64,000 nucleotides of DNA from Bacteroidota bacterium (lineage in GTDB: Bacteria; Bacteroidota; Bacteroidia; Chitinophagales; Chitinophagaceae): the NCBI GenBank assembly GCA_018970395.1, contig JAGWWM010000005.1, positions 1-64,000 on the forward strand, given 5' to 3'. Shown here piece after piece: positions 24,306-32,909 of the stretch. Numbering within the stretch: the first letter of the stretch is position 1; each line of letters begins with the position of its first letter. The notes under the pieces are model-generated. The model was not told the DNA's origin and ran no database searches. It saw only the letters and a program-made list of their open reading frames with translations. A program made the translations under genes and the position numbers.

Positions 24306-25286
24306 TTGTCCGGTTTACTCAACATCTCACTCGATTTCGAACTCCACTGGGGTCGCTTCGATAAAGTAGTCCTTGATCAAAAAGGGAAAAGCTATTTTGA
24401 AAATACGCGCTATGCTTTCCCTAAAATGGTAGAGCTGTTTCTTCAGTATGAAGTTCATGTTACCTGGGCGGCAGTGGGGATGCTATATAATCAAAATGCC
24501 GCCGAATGGCGAATCAATCAGCCAAAAGAATTACCCACATATTCTGATTCAAAATATTCTTCTTACGAATGGGTAAAGGCCAACGGATTGATGGAGCCAA
24601 CGGATCCCTATCATTTCGCTCCGGATTTAATTTCTCTCATTGAAAACAAACCGGGTTTTGAAATCGGCACACATACCTATAGTCATTATTATTGTAAGGA
24701 GCCCGGACAAACAGCTGCTCAGTTCAAGGCAGATCTGACATTGGCTAAAGAGATCGCCGGGAAGAGGGGGCATCAACTTAAATCGCTGGTTTTCCCGCGC
24801 AATCAGTTCAATGCTGATTATCTGCAAGTTTGTTTTGAATTGGGTATAGAAATCGTTCGTTCCAATCCGGATTGCTGGTACTGGGATGCCAATCGTCCGG
24901 AGTCATTAGCCAAAAAAATCTTTCGCACAGGAGATGCTTACAGCGGACTACTTGGTGCCAAGGTGTTTTCACTGGATTCAATTGATATCAATCAAAAGCC
25001 GCTTTGTTTACCCGCGAGTCGTTTGTATCGCGCTTGGACATCCAAATCAAATATTTTAAATAAGCTCAAGCTTCAGCGCATCCTCAATGAAATGACGATT
25101 GCCGCCAAGACCGGTGGTTACTATCATCTCTGGTGGCATCCGCATAACTTCGGCTGGCATCCGGATGAATGCCTGAAAGAACTCGAACAAATTTTACAAC
25201 ACTACCGCTCCCTTCATCAGCAATATGGTCTGCAAAGCCTGACGATGTGGGAGACGAAAAAGTGGATGGAGAAGCGTAAGATATAG
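24306..25286 (+). CDS. Polysaccharide deacetylase (NodB homology)
   Basis: Carbohydrate esterase family 4-like protein of 326 aa, starting at TTG. The NodB region opens NISLDFELHWG, where the DxE replaces the more usual DD, and includes FEIGTHTYSHYYC with the HxxxH-type metal ligands, and SLVFPRNQFN for the substrate-groove motif. It would remove N-acetyl groups from a glycan or a lipid-linked sugar. It lacks a signal peptide, so action on a cytoplasmic lipid-linked intermediate is plausible. Confidence 0.88.
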   Translation: MSGLLNISLDFELHWGRFDKVVLDQKGKSYFENTRYAFPKMVELFLQYEVHVTWAAVGMLYNQNAAEWRINQPKELPTYSDSKYSSYEWVKANGLMEPTDPYHFAPDLISLIENKPGFEIGTHTYSHYYCKEPGQTAAQFKADLTLAKEIAGKRGHQLKSLVFPRNQFNADYLQVCFELGIEIVRSNPDCWYWDANRPESLAKKIFRTGDAYSGLLGAKVFSLDSIDINQKPLCLPASRLYRAWTSKSNILNKLKLQRILNEMTIAAKTGGYYHLWWHPHNFGWHPDECLKELEQILQHYRSLHQQYGLQSLTMWETKKWMEKRKI

Positions 25287-25313
25287 AGATTGGGAAAATA
25301 TAACGTCATCCTG

Positions 25314-25387
25314 AGCGCAAGCGAAGGATCTCATCTTTATAAAAAGTAATGCCATTGTGAGATGTTTCACTGATGCTCAACATGACG
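25314..25387. repeat. Family A palindromic repeat, reverse orientation
   Basis: CGTCATCCTGAGCGCAAGCG then GAGATGTTTCACTGATGCTC and AACATGACG. This is the compact unit on the opposite strand to the other copies. Confidence 0.8.
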
Positions 25388-25472
25388 TAATGCCAACAAT
25401 TGCGACAACAATAATAACCACGAAAACCATGACAACTTTTTGCTTTTGACTTTTGCCCTTTGACTTAAACCC

Positions 25473-26648
25473 ATGCACCCCATCAAACCCAAACTCGTTC
25501 GCATTACCACTGTTCCCATCTCTCTTCGTTTGTTGCTGAAAGGGCAAATGAAGCACATGAAGGAACAAGGATTTGAAGTAGTGATGATTAGTTCACCAGG
25601 AGAGGATGCATCTATAGTAGAGCAGCAGGAGGGGTGTGAAATGATTACGCTGCCGATGGAACGAAAAGTGAGTCTGCTGGCTGATATACAATCATTAGTC
25701 AGATTAAAACGAATTTTAAAAAATCTAGAACCCGATATTGTTCACACGCATACACCCAAGGCCGGATTATTGGGCATGATAGCAGCCAAATGGGCAGGCG
25801 TTCCGATTCGTTTACATACTGTAGCCGGATTGCCCTGGATGGAATCCAAAGGATTGTCTCGCTTCATTCTGAAAACGATGGAACGCATCACCGCTTTTTG
25901 TGCGCATCGCATCTATCCGAATTCAAAAGGTCTGTACGACTTTCTAGTGAGAGAGAAAGTGATTTTTAAAAAAGAAAAAATCAAACTGCTGGGCAACGGT
26001 TCTTCCAATGGAATTGATTGCCGTCATTTCAGTCGAGCGGCAGTTGATGAAGCATTAGTAAGTTCCCTTCGCACCAAAGCTCAACTTCAATCAGGGGGAT
26101 GGATTTGGATTTTTGCGGGAAGATTAGTGAGAGAAAAAGGAATGCATGAGTTATTGCAAGCCTTTGTTCAAATTCATGCTGCATATCCAAATGATCAGTT
26201 GTGGTTACTAGGGGAAGAGGAACCTGAAAGAGATCCTTTGATGGAAGCTGACAGAAAACTCATGCAATCTCATCCTGCTATTAAATGCTGGGGCTTTCAG
26301 AAAGATGTCCGTCCTTATTTTGCAGCTGCAGATGTATTAGTATTCCCTTCTTACAGAGAGGGGCTGCCCAATGTGCCCTTACAAGCCGGAGCCATGGAAT
26401 GTGCGTTGATTGTAACGGATATCAACGGCTGCAACGAGATCGTGGAGCATAATCAAAGCGGACTGATTGTCCAACCAAAGTCAATAGAATCCTTAGTGCA
26501 GGCGATGAAGCAATTGCGTGTTGACACCGCTCTCAAAAACAAATTCGCAGCTGCTGCGCGTGAGCGTATTGAACATCTCTATAGCAGGGAACATATTTGG
26601 GAGTTGATTGAAGGGGAATATAGGAATATGATGGGCAAAGACCGCTAA
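25473..26648 (+). CDS. GT4 glycosyltransferase (PglA-like)
   Basis: GT-B family 4 glycosyltransferase of 391 aa. Features include KLVRITTVPISLRLLLKGQM at the start, VHTHTPKAGLLGMIAAKWAG, the donor motif FAGRLVREKGMHELL, and FPSYREGLPNVPLQAGAMEC. This is the pattern of the PglA/CapM-type enzymes that add the second sugar to a bacillosamine-type lipid-linked unit. The next gene is the priming phosphoglycosyl transferase, which supports that order of action. A family A repeat separates the two. Confidence 0.87.
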   Translation: MHPIKPKLVRITTVPISLRLLLKGQMKHMKEQGFEVVMISSPGEDASIVEQQEGCEMITLPMERKVSLLADIQSLVRLKRILKNLEPDIVHTHTPKAGLLGMIAAKWAGVPIRLHTVAGLPWMESKGLSRFILKTMERITAFCAHRIYPNSKGLYDFLVREKVIFKKEKIKLLGNGSSNGIDCRHFSRAAVDEALVSSLRTKAQLQSGGWIWIFAGRLVREKGMHELLQAFVQIHAAYPNDQLWLLGEEEPERDPLMEADRKLMQSHPAIKCWGFQKDVRPYFAAADVLVFPSYREGLPNVPLQAGAMECALIVTDINGCNEIVEHNQSGLIVQPKSIESLVQAMKQLRVDTALKNKFAAAARERIEHLYSREHIWELIEGEYRNMMGKDR

Positions 26649-26650
26649 TA

Positions 26651-26733
26651 GCGTCATGTTGAGCGATAGCGAAACATCTCATGAATCGAAGACTGTTTCA
26701 TGAGGAGATCCTTCGCTTACGCTCAGGATGACG
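26651..26733. repeat. Family A palindromic repeat, compact unit
   Basis: GCGTCATGTTGAGCGATAGC and GGAGATCCTTCGCTTACGCT arms around a 30-base centre. Its right end ATGACGTTAAG supplies the false upstream ATG used by the ORF track for the next gene. Confidence 0.85.
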
Positions 26734-26790
26734 TTAAGTAAACAACCACGAAAACAAAGAGAACCACTACAACCTTTTCTTTTGAAATCT

Positions 26791-27417
26791 ATGTTTTATA
26801 AGAAATTCCTCAAACGCCTCATCGATATTCTCGCAAGCTTTCTTTTGCTCTTGCTCCTGAGTCCTTTATTACTGCTCGTGGGATTTTTACAATTGTATTT
26901 CCACAAAGGCAAAATCTGGTTCAAGCAGCAGCGACCGGGTAGGCATGGAAAATTATTTTATATCCTGAAATTCAAAACCATGTCGGATGAAGTGGATGAG
27001 CAAGGAAAATTATTGCCTGACGTAATGAGATTGACAAAATGGGGCAATTTTCTTCGTAAATCATCTATTGATGAACTGCCGCAACTGATCAATATCCTGA
27101 AAGGAGAGATGAGTCTGGTAGGCCCTCGTCCATTGTTGGTGGAATACCTGAAAAGGTACAATGATCGTCAGCGCAGACGCCATGATGTGAAACCCGGTGT
27201 GACGGGTTGGGCGCAGGTGAATGGCAGAAATGCCATTTCATGGGATCAGAAATTTGAACTGGATGTCTGGTATACAGAAAATATGAGCTTATGGCTGGAT
27301 ATCAAAATTCTTTTTAAAACCCTTCATAAAGTAATTCGCTCAAAAGAGATCAGTCACACCGGACATGCCACTATGCCGGTATTTAAAGGAAATGAAGATC
27401 AGCATGCAGAAGAATAA
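26791..27417 (+). CDS. pglC: PglC-like priming phosphoglycosyl transferase
   Basis: Monotopic phosphoglycosyl transferase of 208 aa. It moves a phosphosugar from a UDP-sugar to undecaprenyl phosphate and starts repeat-unit synthesis. The start is placed at ATG 26791 because the track's extra 21 residues come from a family A repeat. Features are a basic N-terminus, one re-entrant helix (FLLLLLLSPLLLLVG), KFKTMSDE, LRKSSIDELPQLINIL with the catalytic Asp-Glu pair, and SLVGPRPLL. Size equals that of PglC (about 200 aa). Confidence 0.93.
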   Translation: MFYKKFLKRLIDILASFLLLLLLSPLLLLVGFLQLYFHKGKIWFKQQRPGRHGKLFYILKFKTMSDEVDEQGKLLPDVMRLTKWGNFLRKSSIDELPQLINILKGEMSLVGPRPLLVEYLKRYNDRQRRRHDVKPGVTGWAQVNGRNAISWDQKFELDVWYTENMSLWLDIKILFKTLHKVIRSKEISHTGHATMPVFKGNEDQHAEE

Positions 27418-28015
27418 ATTTTATCTGTGGGGTGCCAGCGGTCATGGGATGGTAATCGCAGAAATCATTGAATCAGCCGGTGATCAGGTACAAGGATTTT
27501 TAGATGCAGATACATCCATCAAAGAGTTGCTTGGTTATTCAGTACAGCATCGTATCGAAGACATGAACTTTGATGCTACCGATCAATGGATCATCAGCGT
27601 TGGCAAGAATGCCACCCGTAAAAAACTTGCGGAATCCAATAAGCTGAATTACGGGAAAGCCATTCATCCATCTGCCATACTTTCCGCTCGTTGTACAATC
27701 GCCGAAGGAACAGTTGTCATGGCAGGAGTGAGCATCAACTCTAAAGCCCAAATAGGTAAACATGTCATTTTGAATACCGGCTGCTCGGTAGATCATGAAT
27801 GTATCATTGAAGATTATGTTCATCTTTCCCCTCACGCAGTATTGCCCGGCAATGTCATTGTAGGAGAGGGTACGCATATTGGCACGGGAGCGGTTGCAAT
27901 ACCTGGTATTAAGATTGGCAAATGGTGTACGATTGGTGCGGGTACTGTCATCATCAAAGACGTCCCGGATGGCGCCACGGTGGTGGGTGTGCCGGGGAGG
28001 ATTGTTAGGTTGTAG
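27404..28015 (+). CDS. pglD: PglD-like sugar N-acetyltransferase
   Basis: NeuD/PglD-family acetyltransferase of 203 aa. An N-terminal small Rossmann domain (FYLWGASGHGMVIAEIIE) precedes a left-handed beta-helix with NTGCSVDHECIIEDYVHLSP, where the His is the expected general base, and IGAGTVIIKDVPDGATVVG. PglD acetylates the 4-amino group of UDP-4-amino-sugars. ATG 27404 is preferred because it places the glycine motif eight residues from the start; 27392 is possible. The gene overlaps pglC by 14 bases. Confidence 0.92.
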   Translation: MQKNKFYLWGASGHGMVIAEIIESAGDQVQGFLDADTSIKELLGYSVQHRIEDMNFDATDQWIISVGKNATRKKLAESNKLNYGKAIHPSAILSARCTIAEGTVVMAGVSINSKAQIGKHVILNTGCSVDHECIIEDYVHLSPHAVLPGNVIVGEGTHIGTGAVAIPGIKIGKWCTIGAGTVIIKDVPDGATVVGVPGRIVRL

Positions 28016-28054
28016 GTTATTGGTTGTAGGTTGTTGACAGGTTTTTTTAGTATT

Positions 28055-28090
28055 TATCCCCCTCTTGGAGGGGGACTTAGGGGGAGGATA
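28055..28090. repeat. Family B palindrome, left border of DUF559 unit
   Basis: TATCCCCCTCTTGGAGGGGG ACTTAGGGGGAGGATA lies 18 bases before the 3' end of the DUF559 gene. It is the inverted match of the copy at 28561-28595. Confidence 0.85.
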
Positions 28091-28108
28091 AGAAAGTTGT
28101 AGGACGAG

Positions 28109-28522
28109 TCAGGGGGAGGACTTTAGATCGATGACTCTCTCAGTAATCCAATTTAATATAACTTCTTTAACAGAAGCTATATTATTTAATACCTCCTCGT
28201 CAGTAAATCGGAGAATCTCAAAGCCAAATTCTCGAAGAACTTCTTCACGGTTACGATCATTTTTTATGACAATTTCATCCAAATGTGTTATGCCATCCGC
28301 TTCAATAATTAACTTTAATGCCTTACACATAAAATCAGCGATATATTTGAGTATAGGACGCTGCCTATTGAATGTATAGCCATGCATCATTCCCGCTCTT
28401 AAAGCGTATTTCCATAAGCAGACCTCTGCTTTTGTCATTCTTTTTCGAAGTGCTCTGGAATAATCTTTTAGTCTTGGGTTATAAAAAGAGTTGGAGTAAA
28501 AGTGATTTAAGTGTTTTTTCAT
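28109..28522 (-). CDS. DUF559 endonuclease-domain protein
   Basis: Protein of 137 aa with the DUF559/very-short-patch-repair-like fold (PD-(D/E)XK superfamily). Landmarks are LRKRMTKAEVCLWKYALRAG, FNRQRPILKYIADFMCKALK with the Asp of the active site, LIIEADGITH with the Glu, and FGFEILRFTDEEVL. The substrate is unknown. It lies on the minus strand between pglD and pglE, interrupting a gene order otherwise expected to be tight, and is bracketed by inverted family B palindromes, which suggests insertion as a unit. Confidence 0.92.
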   Translation of the reverse strand: MKKHLNHFYSNSFYNPRLKDYSRALRKRMTKAEVCLWKYALRAGMMHGYTFNRQRPILKYIADFMCKALKLIIEADGITHLDEIVIKNDRNREEVLREFGFEILRFTDEEVLNNIASVKEVILNWITERVIDLKSSP

Positions 28523-28560
28523 GGTTTATTTTGTTAGCGTTATATGCAAAGATAACCAAA

Positions 28561-28595
28561 TTTCCCTCCCCCTTCGCCCCCTCCAGAGGGGGATA
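28561..28595. repeat. Family B palindrome, right border of DUF559 unit
   Basis: TTTCCCTCCCCCTTCGCCCC CTCCAGAGGGGGATA; reverse complemented it reads TATCCCCCTCTGGAGGGGGC GAAGGGGGAGG. This is inverted relative to the left copy, about 40 bases upstream of the DUF559 start. Confidence 0.85.
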
Positions 28596-28708
28596 CTTTC
28601 TAACTGACTTCATTGACACCATGACATCAAGATACCTTGACACCGTCCCGACAACAACTTGCAAATAGAGAATTATCTTTATCCTCATTAAGAATATTAA
28701 ATAATATA

Positions 28709-29845
28709 ATGTCTAACAAAATCTGGCTCTCCCCCCCGCACATGGGCGGAAAAGAAATTGAATTCGTTCAGGAAGCGTTTGATACCAACTGGATTGCTCC
28801 ACTCGGCCCGAATGTAGATGCGTTTGAAAAACAGCTGGCTGAAGCTACGCAAACGACTGAAGCAGCAGCACTCACTTCGGGTACTGCGGCGCTGCATTTG
28901 GCACTACGTATGCTGGGTGTGAAGCAAAATGATATTGTGCTTTGTCAGAGTATGACTTTCGCGGCATCGGCTTTTCCGATCGTCTATGAAAAAGCAATTC
29001 CGGTTTTTATTGATAGCGAAAGGGATACATGGAATATGGATCCTGAATTACTTGAAGACGCGCTGAAGACATATCAGTCGCAGGGTAAAAGAGTTGGCGC
29101 TATTATCGTAGTACATCTTTACGGCATGCCGGCGAAAATGAATGAGATCAAAGCACTGGCACAACAATATCAGGTGCCCTTGATAGAAGATGCGGCTGAG
29201 GCATTGGGATCTTCTTATTTTGGACAACCTTGCGCAGGACTTGGGGATATGGGTATCCTGAGTTTTAATGGCAATAAAATCATCACCACCAGCGGTGGCG
29301 GTGCTCTCGTGAGCAATCGCTCAGAATGGGTGAAGGAAGTACGCTATCTTTCCACACAGGCAAGAGATCCCTTCCCTCATTATGAACATACCAAAATTGG
29401 GTTCAACTACCGCATGAGTAACGTGACGGCGGGAATTGGACGCGGACAAATGCTGGTTTTGTCTGACCGCGTGACCAAGCGCAGAGAACATTTTGATTTT
29501 TATCAGCAAAAATTAGCTAACTTCCCAGGCGTTTCCTTCCTCCCCGAACCAAAGGGATTTTATTCTAACCGTTGGTTAACTACAATACTGATAGACCCTG
29601 AAAAATCCAATGGCGTAACAACGGATCAAATTCGTTTGAAATTGGATGCTCATAATATTGAATCCAGACCGCTTTGGAAACCAATGCATCTGCAACCGGT
29701 ATTCAAAGATGCTGCGAAATTTGATCGGGGAGTTTCGGAAGATCTTTTTGCCAAAGGGCTTTGTCTGCCCAGCGGCAGCTCGCTGACCGATGAAGAACGT
29801 GAATTAGTAGTATCATTGGTAAAATCATGTTGGAATGAAGGCTAA
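28709..29845 (+). CDS. pglE: PglE-like DegT/DnrJ/EryC1 aminotransferase
   Basis: PLP-dependent sugar aminotransferase of 378 aa that converts a UDP-4-keto-6-deoxy sugar to the 4-amino sugar. ATG 28709 is used because MSNKIWLSPPHMGGKEIE is the family N-terminus; the 24 extra residues in the track are spacer. Features are NWIAPLGPNVDAFEKQLAE, LTSGTAALHLAL, EDAAEALGSSY and the PLP lysine in SFNGNKIITTSGGG. It overlaps the dehydratase gene by 11 bases. Confidence 0.94.
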   Translation: MSNKIWLSPPHMGGKEIEFVQEAFDTNWIAPLGPNVDAFEKQLAEATQTTEAAALTSGTAALHLALRMLGVKQNDIVLCQSMTFAASAFPIVYEKAIPVFIDSERDTWNMDPELLEDALKTYQSQGKRVGAIIVVHLYGMPAKMNEIKALAQQYQVPLIEDAAEALGSSYFGQPCAGLGDMGILSFNGNKIITTSGGGALVSNRSEWVKEVRYLSTQARDPFPHYEHTKIGFNYRMSNVTAGIGRGQMLVLSDRVTKRREHFDFYQQKLANFPGVSFLPEPKGFYSNRWLTTILIDPEKSNGVTTDQIRLKLDAHNIESRPLWKPMHLQPVFKDAAKFDRGVSEDLFAKGLCLPSGSSLTDEERELVVSLVKSCWNEG

Positions 29846-31694
29846 AAAGCCCGTACGCATTACGCCCGCTAAAATTGTTCTTGCAGGAGACGTCTTACTG
29901 ATCGCTCTTGGATTTCTATCTGCGATTCTGTTGAATTACAGAATTCTCAGCATCGAAGAAATCCCTACAGTAACCATGCTCATCCGCATGAGCATCCATT
30001 TGGTGGCAGCTTTTGCTTTATGGTATCTCTTCAAAATTCAAAAGAGAGTCATCCGTCACTTTCATGTGCGTGACTATCTCCAGATCATCTTTGTGCTGGG
30101 TTGGATACACGTTGTTTCCTCTCTCTTCAATTTTGTCCTCGAAAAGAAACATCATTTTAGCGCGGCGGTCTGGTTGCTCAGTTATTTCATTACGGTATTC
30201 TATGTATTGACCAGTCGCATTCTCGTCAGCTATCTTTTTGAGTACTACAAGAAGAATCGCCAGAAAAATCAGGATAAAAGACTGATCATTTTTGGTGCAG
30301 CGGAACTGGGACTAACCCTGAAAAAATCCATTACCAGCCATCCTGAGTCGGGTTTTCGCATCATGGGCTTTATTGATGACGATATTAATAAAGTTGGGAA
30401 GATTATTGAGGGGTTTGAGGTGTACAGTGCCACGGAAAACCTTCGTAAAACCATTGTAAGGCTCGGAGTAACGGATATTATCATTGCAACCAAGACCCTC
30501 GATCCGGTACGAAAATCGCAGTTTCTGAATGATACCATCATTTTCAATATCCGCATCCGGGAACTTCCCTCTCTCGAACAATGGTTTGATTCTCATTTTA
30601 ACCTCAATACCATCAAGCAGGTAAATATTCACGACCTGCTCAACCGTGAGCCCATCAATTTGCACAATGAAGATGTGATGCGTCAGCTGGCTCATAAAGT
30701 TATTCTGGTAACCGGTGCGGCAGGTTCTATTGGAAGTGAAATCGTGCGCCGCCTGGTGGATCAGGAAGCGGAGAAGATTATTTGTGTGGATATTGCTGAG
30801 ACTCCACTTTATGAACTGGAGCAGGAGCTGAAACGTGCCGGTCAGGCCTCTCGTATGGTGCAGGTACTTGCCGATGTACGCAATGAAATAGCCATGCAGG
30901 CGGTCTTTGATCAGTACCATCCTCATTTTGTCTTTCATGCAGCGGCTTACAAACATGTTCCCATCATAGAGGCCTTTCCTCATGAGGCTTTGCAATCGAA
31001 CGTAATGGGCACCTGGATTACTTCCAATCTCGCGGGTAAGCATGGGGTGGAAAAATTTGTACTTGTTTCTACCGATAAAGCCATCAACCCTACCAGCATC
31101 ATGGGGGCTTCTAAACGAATGGCGGAAATGGTGTCACAGTCTTTACAGGATTTATATCCTTCGACTGATTTTATCGTAACTCGTTTTGGAAATGTGCTTG
31201 GATCCAATGGTTCCGTAGTGCCTTTATTTCAAAACCAGATACAAAACGGCGGACCGGTAACGATTACGCATCCGGAAATGCAGCGATATTTTATGACGAT
31301 TCCGGAAGCGGCGCAGTTGGTTGTAGAAGCCGGCTTGATGGGACAGGGTGGGGAAGTGTTCATTTTTGACATGGGAGAGCCGGTGAAGATTTATGATCTG
31401 GCGATGAACATGATCCGACTGGCCGGACTGGTGCCGGGCGTAGATATTCCCATCACTTTTACCGGAATCAGACCCGGAGAGAAGCTTTATGAGGATCTTT
31501 TTGCAGATCAGGAGCAGGTAAAACAGACGCACCACAAAAAGATCATGATTGGGAAAGTGAAGAAATACAGCCTTGAAGAAATGCAGACTTTAATAAGTGA
31601 ACTCAATGCTTTCGACCGTATTCCAGACAAGGAAACGGTGAAGCAAATCATCCGAAGAGTAGTGCCGGAATATAAGCCGATGGAAGTTTCTTGA
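29835..31694 (+). CDS. pglF: PglF/CapD-like UDP-GlcNAc 4,6-dehydratase
   Basis: Membrane-bound nucleotide-sugar dehydratase of 619 aa. About four N-terminal membrane helices (residues 1-130) are followed by a CoA-binding-like domain (LIIFGAAELGLTLKKSI) and then the extended SDR domain with NAD-binding VTGAAGSIGSEIVRRL at about residue 292. LVSTDKAINPTSIMGASKRM contains the catalytic lysine region. It makes the 4-keto-6-deoxy sugar used by the overlapping PglE. Full length for the family (about 600 aa). Confidence 0.94.
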   Translation: MKAKKPVRITPAKIVLAGDVLLIALGFLSAILLNYRILSIEEIPTVTMLIRMSIHLVAAFALWYLFKIQKRVIRHFHVRDYLQIIFVLGWIHVVSSLFNFVLEKKHHFSAAVWLLSYFITVFYVLTSRILVSYLFEYYKKNRQKNQDKRLIIFGAAELGLTLKKSITSHPESGFRIMGFIDDDINKVGKIIEGFEVYSATENLRKTIVRLGVTDIIIATKTLDPVRKSQFLNDTIIFNIRIRELPSLEQWFDSHFNLNTIKQVNIHDLLNREPINLHNEDVMRQLAHKVILVTGAAGSIGSEIVRRLVDQEAEKIICVDIAETPLYELEQELKRAGQASRMVQVLADVRNEIAMQAVFDQYHPHFVFHAAAYKHVPIIEAFPHEALQSNVMGTWITSNLAGKHGVEKFVLVSTDKAINPTSIMGASKRMAEMVSQSLQDLYPSTDFIVTRFGNVLGSNGSVVPLFQNQIQNGGPVTITHPEMQRYFMTIPEAAQLVVEAGLMGQGGEVFIFDMGEPVKIYDLAMNMIRLAGLVPGVDIPITFTGIRPGEKLYEDLFADQEQVKQTHHKKIMIGKVKKYSLEEMQTLISELNAFDRIPDKETVKQIIRRVVPEYKPMEVS

Positions 31695-31751
31695 AATTTT
31701 TATATGATTACTAAAAAAAATAATTTATTTTCGCTATAGATCCTACTGATT

Positions 31752-32804
31752 ATGAACAAATTCATACCACTTACCATCCTGACATTTCTCATGGGTACAT
31801 CGCTTACTTTGAAGGCGCAAAACCCCAGAATGGCTTTGTATGAGTCTTCTCCTTTAAATGTAAATCCCGCCTACACCGGTTACTACAACGGTAAAATCAG
31901 GTTAGGAGCACATGCCAGCATGATGCAAACAGACACTTCATCCATGGTTCATACCAATACATCCTTAGAGCTCAGAACTAATTATGATGAAAACGACCCT
32001 CTCCCCCAAAGGTATCTGGCCGTTGGGTTTAATTTTTACCGCTATGCTCACCCTAGCAATGCTTTAAGCGGAGCCTTCCCTTCTTTGTCTTTAGCCTATC
32101 ACACTTATCTTGATCGCAGAAGACGACATGGAATTAGCGGAGGAGCTCAATTCACTTATGCAATGGGTCAATATAATGCGGACGGAAAAGAAGAGTTAAA
32201 ACCGGATCCTCAAATATTTGGAGGAGGTTTTGCAATTAAAGGGTTTGGCACTCAGGCAACCCTTAACTATGCTAATTTCGCAGTGGGTGGTATTTATGCT
32301 TATAAATCCCGTGATTTCGAATTAGAGGCCGGCGTTGCAATGTATAATTTGTTTTATCCTAAAACAGATATTTTCCGGCAGGACTTGGAAACCAGACAAC
32401 GTCACAGGGGTGTATTCTCTCTTAAGCTAGGGTTAGAGCTAAATCAAACAAAAAGATTGTATCTTAAAACTTTGTACTGGAGAGATGGTCTTTATTGGTT
32501 AAGTACGTCATTGACTGATCCTACCGGAGCATACAGAATCTCCGGCTGGTTGGGGGCAGAATTAATCAATCGCCCGCTGATAGATAAGAAAATGGTTTAT
32601 AATTATGGTATCTACACCCGTGCACTTGCTTCTATCATGCCGGTTGTTGAATCAGTTTACAAGAATCTTTACAGTGTCAGACTTACTTACGAATATCCGT
32701 TTAATAGCAAGGATTTTGATGCTTACAGAGCCAGAAGTCTTGAAATAGCCTTTCGGATTTTCATCAATCCAAGAGGAAGAATCGTACCATTCACGGAAGA
32801 TTAA
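31752..32804 (+). CDS. PorP/SprF-family type IX secretion membrane protein
   Basis: Outer-membrane beta-barrel protein of 350 aa. The signal peptide is MNKFIPLTILTFLMGTSLTL with cleavage after KAQ. The mature protein starts with the PorP/SprF pattern ESSPLNVNPAYTGYYNGKIR, and alternating aromatic beta-strands run to the C-terminus. Members help type IX secretion or cell-surface anchoring of adhesins. It is preceded by a 57-base spacer and followed by a clear hairpin, so it may be its own unit. Its place at the end of a polysaccharide locus suggests a surface-assembly role. Confidence 0.88.
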   Translation: MNKFIPLTILTFLMGTSLTLKAQNPRMALYESSPLNVNPAYTGYYNGKIRLGAHASMMQTDTSSMVHTNTSLELRTNYDENDPLPQRYLAVGFNFYRYAHPSNALSGAFPSLSLAYHTYLDRRRRHGISGGAQFTYAMGQYNADGKEELKPDPQIFGGGFAIKGFGTQATLNYANFAVGGIYAYKSRDFELEAGVAMYNLFYPKTDIFRQDLETRQRHRGVFSLKLGLELNQTKRLYLKTLYWRDGLYWLSTSLTDPTGAYRISGWLGAELINRPLIDKKMVYNYGIYTRALASIMPVVESVYKNLYSVRLTYEYPFNSKDFDAYRARSLEIAFRIFINPRGRIVPFTED

Positions 32805-32830
32805 TTTCAAATCATGTATGCTATTTTACA

Positions 32831-32857
32831 AGGGGGTCAACTGACTCCCTTTTTTTG
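32831..32857 (+). terminator. Rho-independent-type terminator
   Basis: GGGGGTCA-AC-TGACTCCC stem, with one G-T pair, followed by seven T. It lies 27 bases after the PorP/SprF stop and before the UpxY promoter. Confidence 0.75.
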
Positions 32858-32909
32858 TTTGTGCCTTTTGGATTAATCTAGAAAATGTTCATTAAATGTT
32901 TGTAACATA

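Noticed and set aside
24258-24306. Tandem CTACAACC units resembling a CRISPR array
   Set aside because: Units are 7-8 bases without spacers and no cas gene is present.
30312-31043. 243-aa minus-strand ORF
   Set aside because: It is antisense to the conserved dehydratase domain, has no recognisable domain, and reflects codon bias of the opposite strand.
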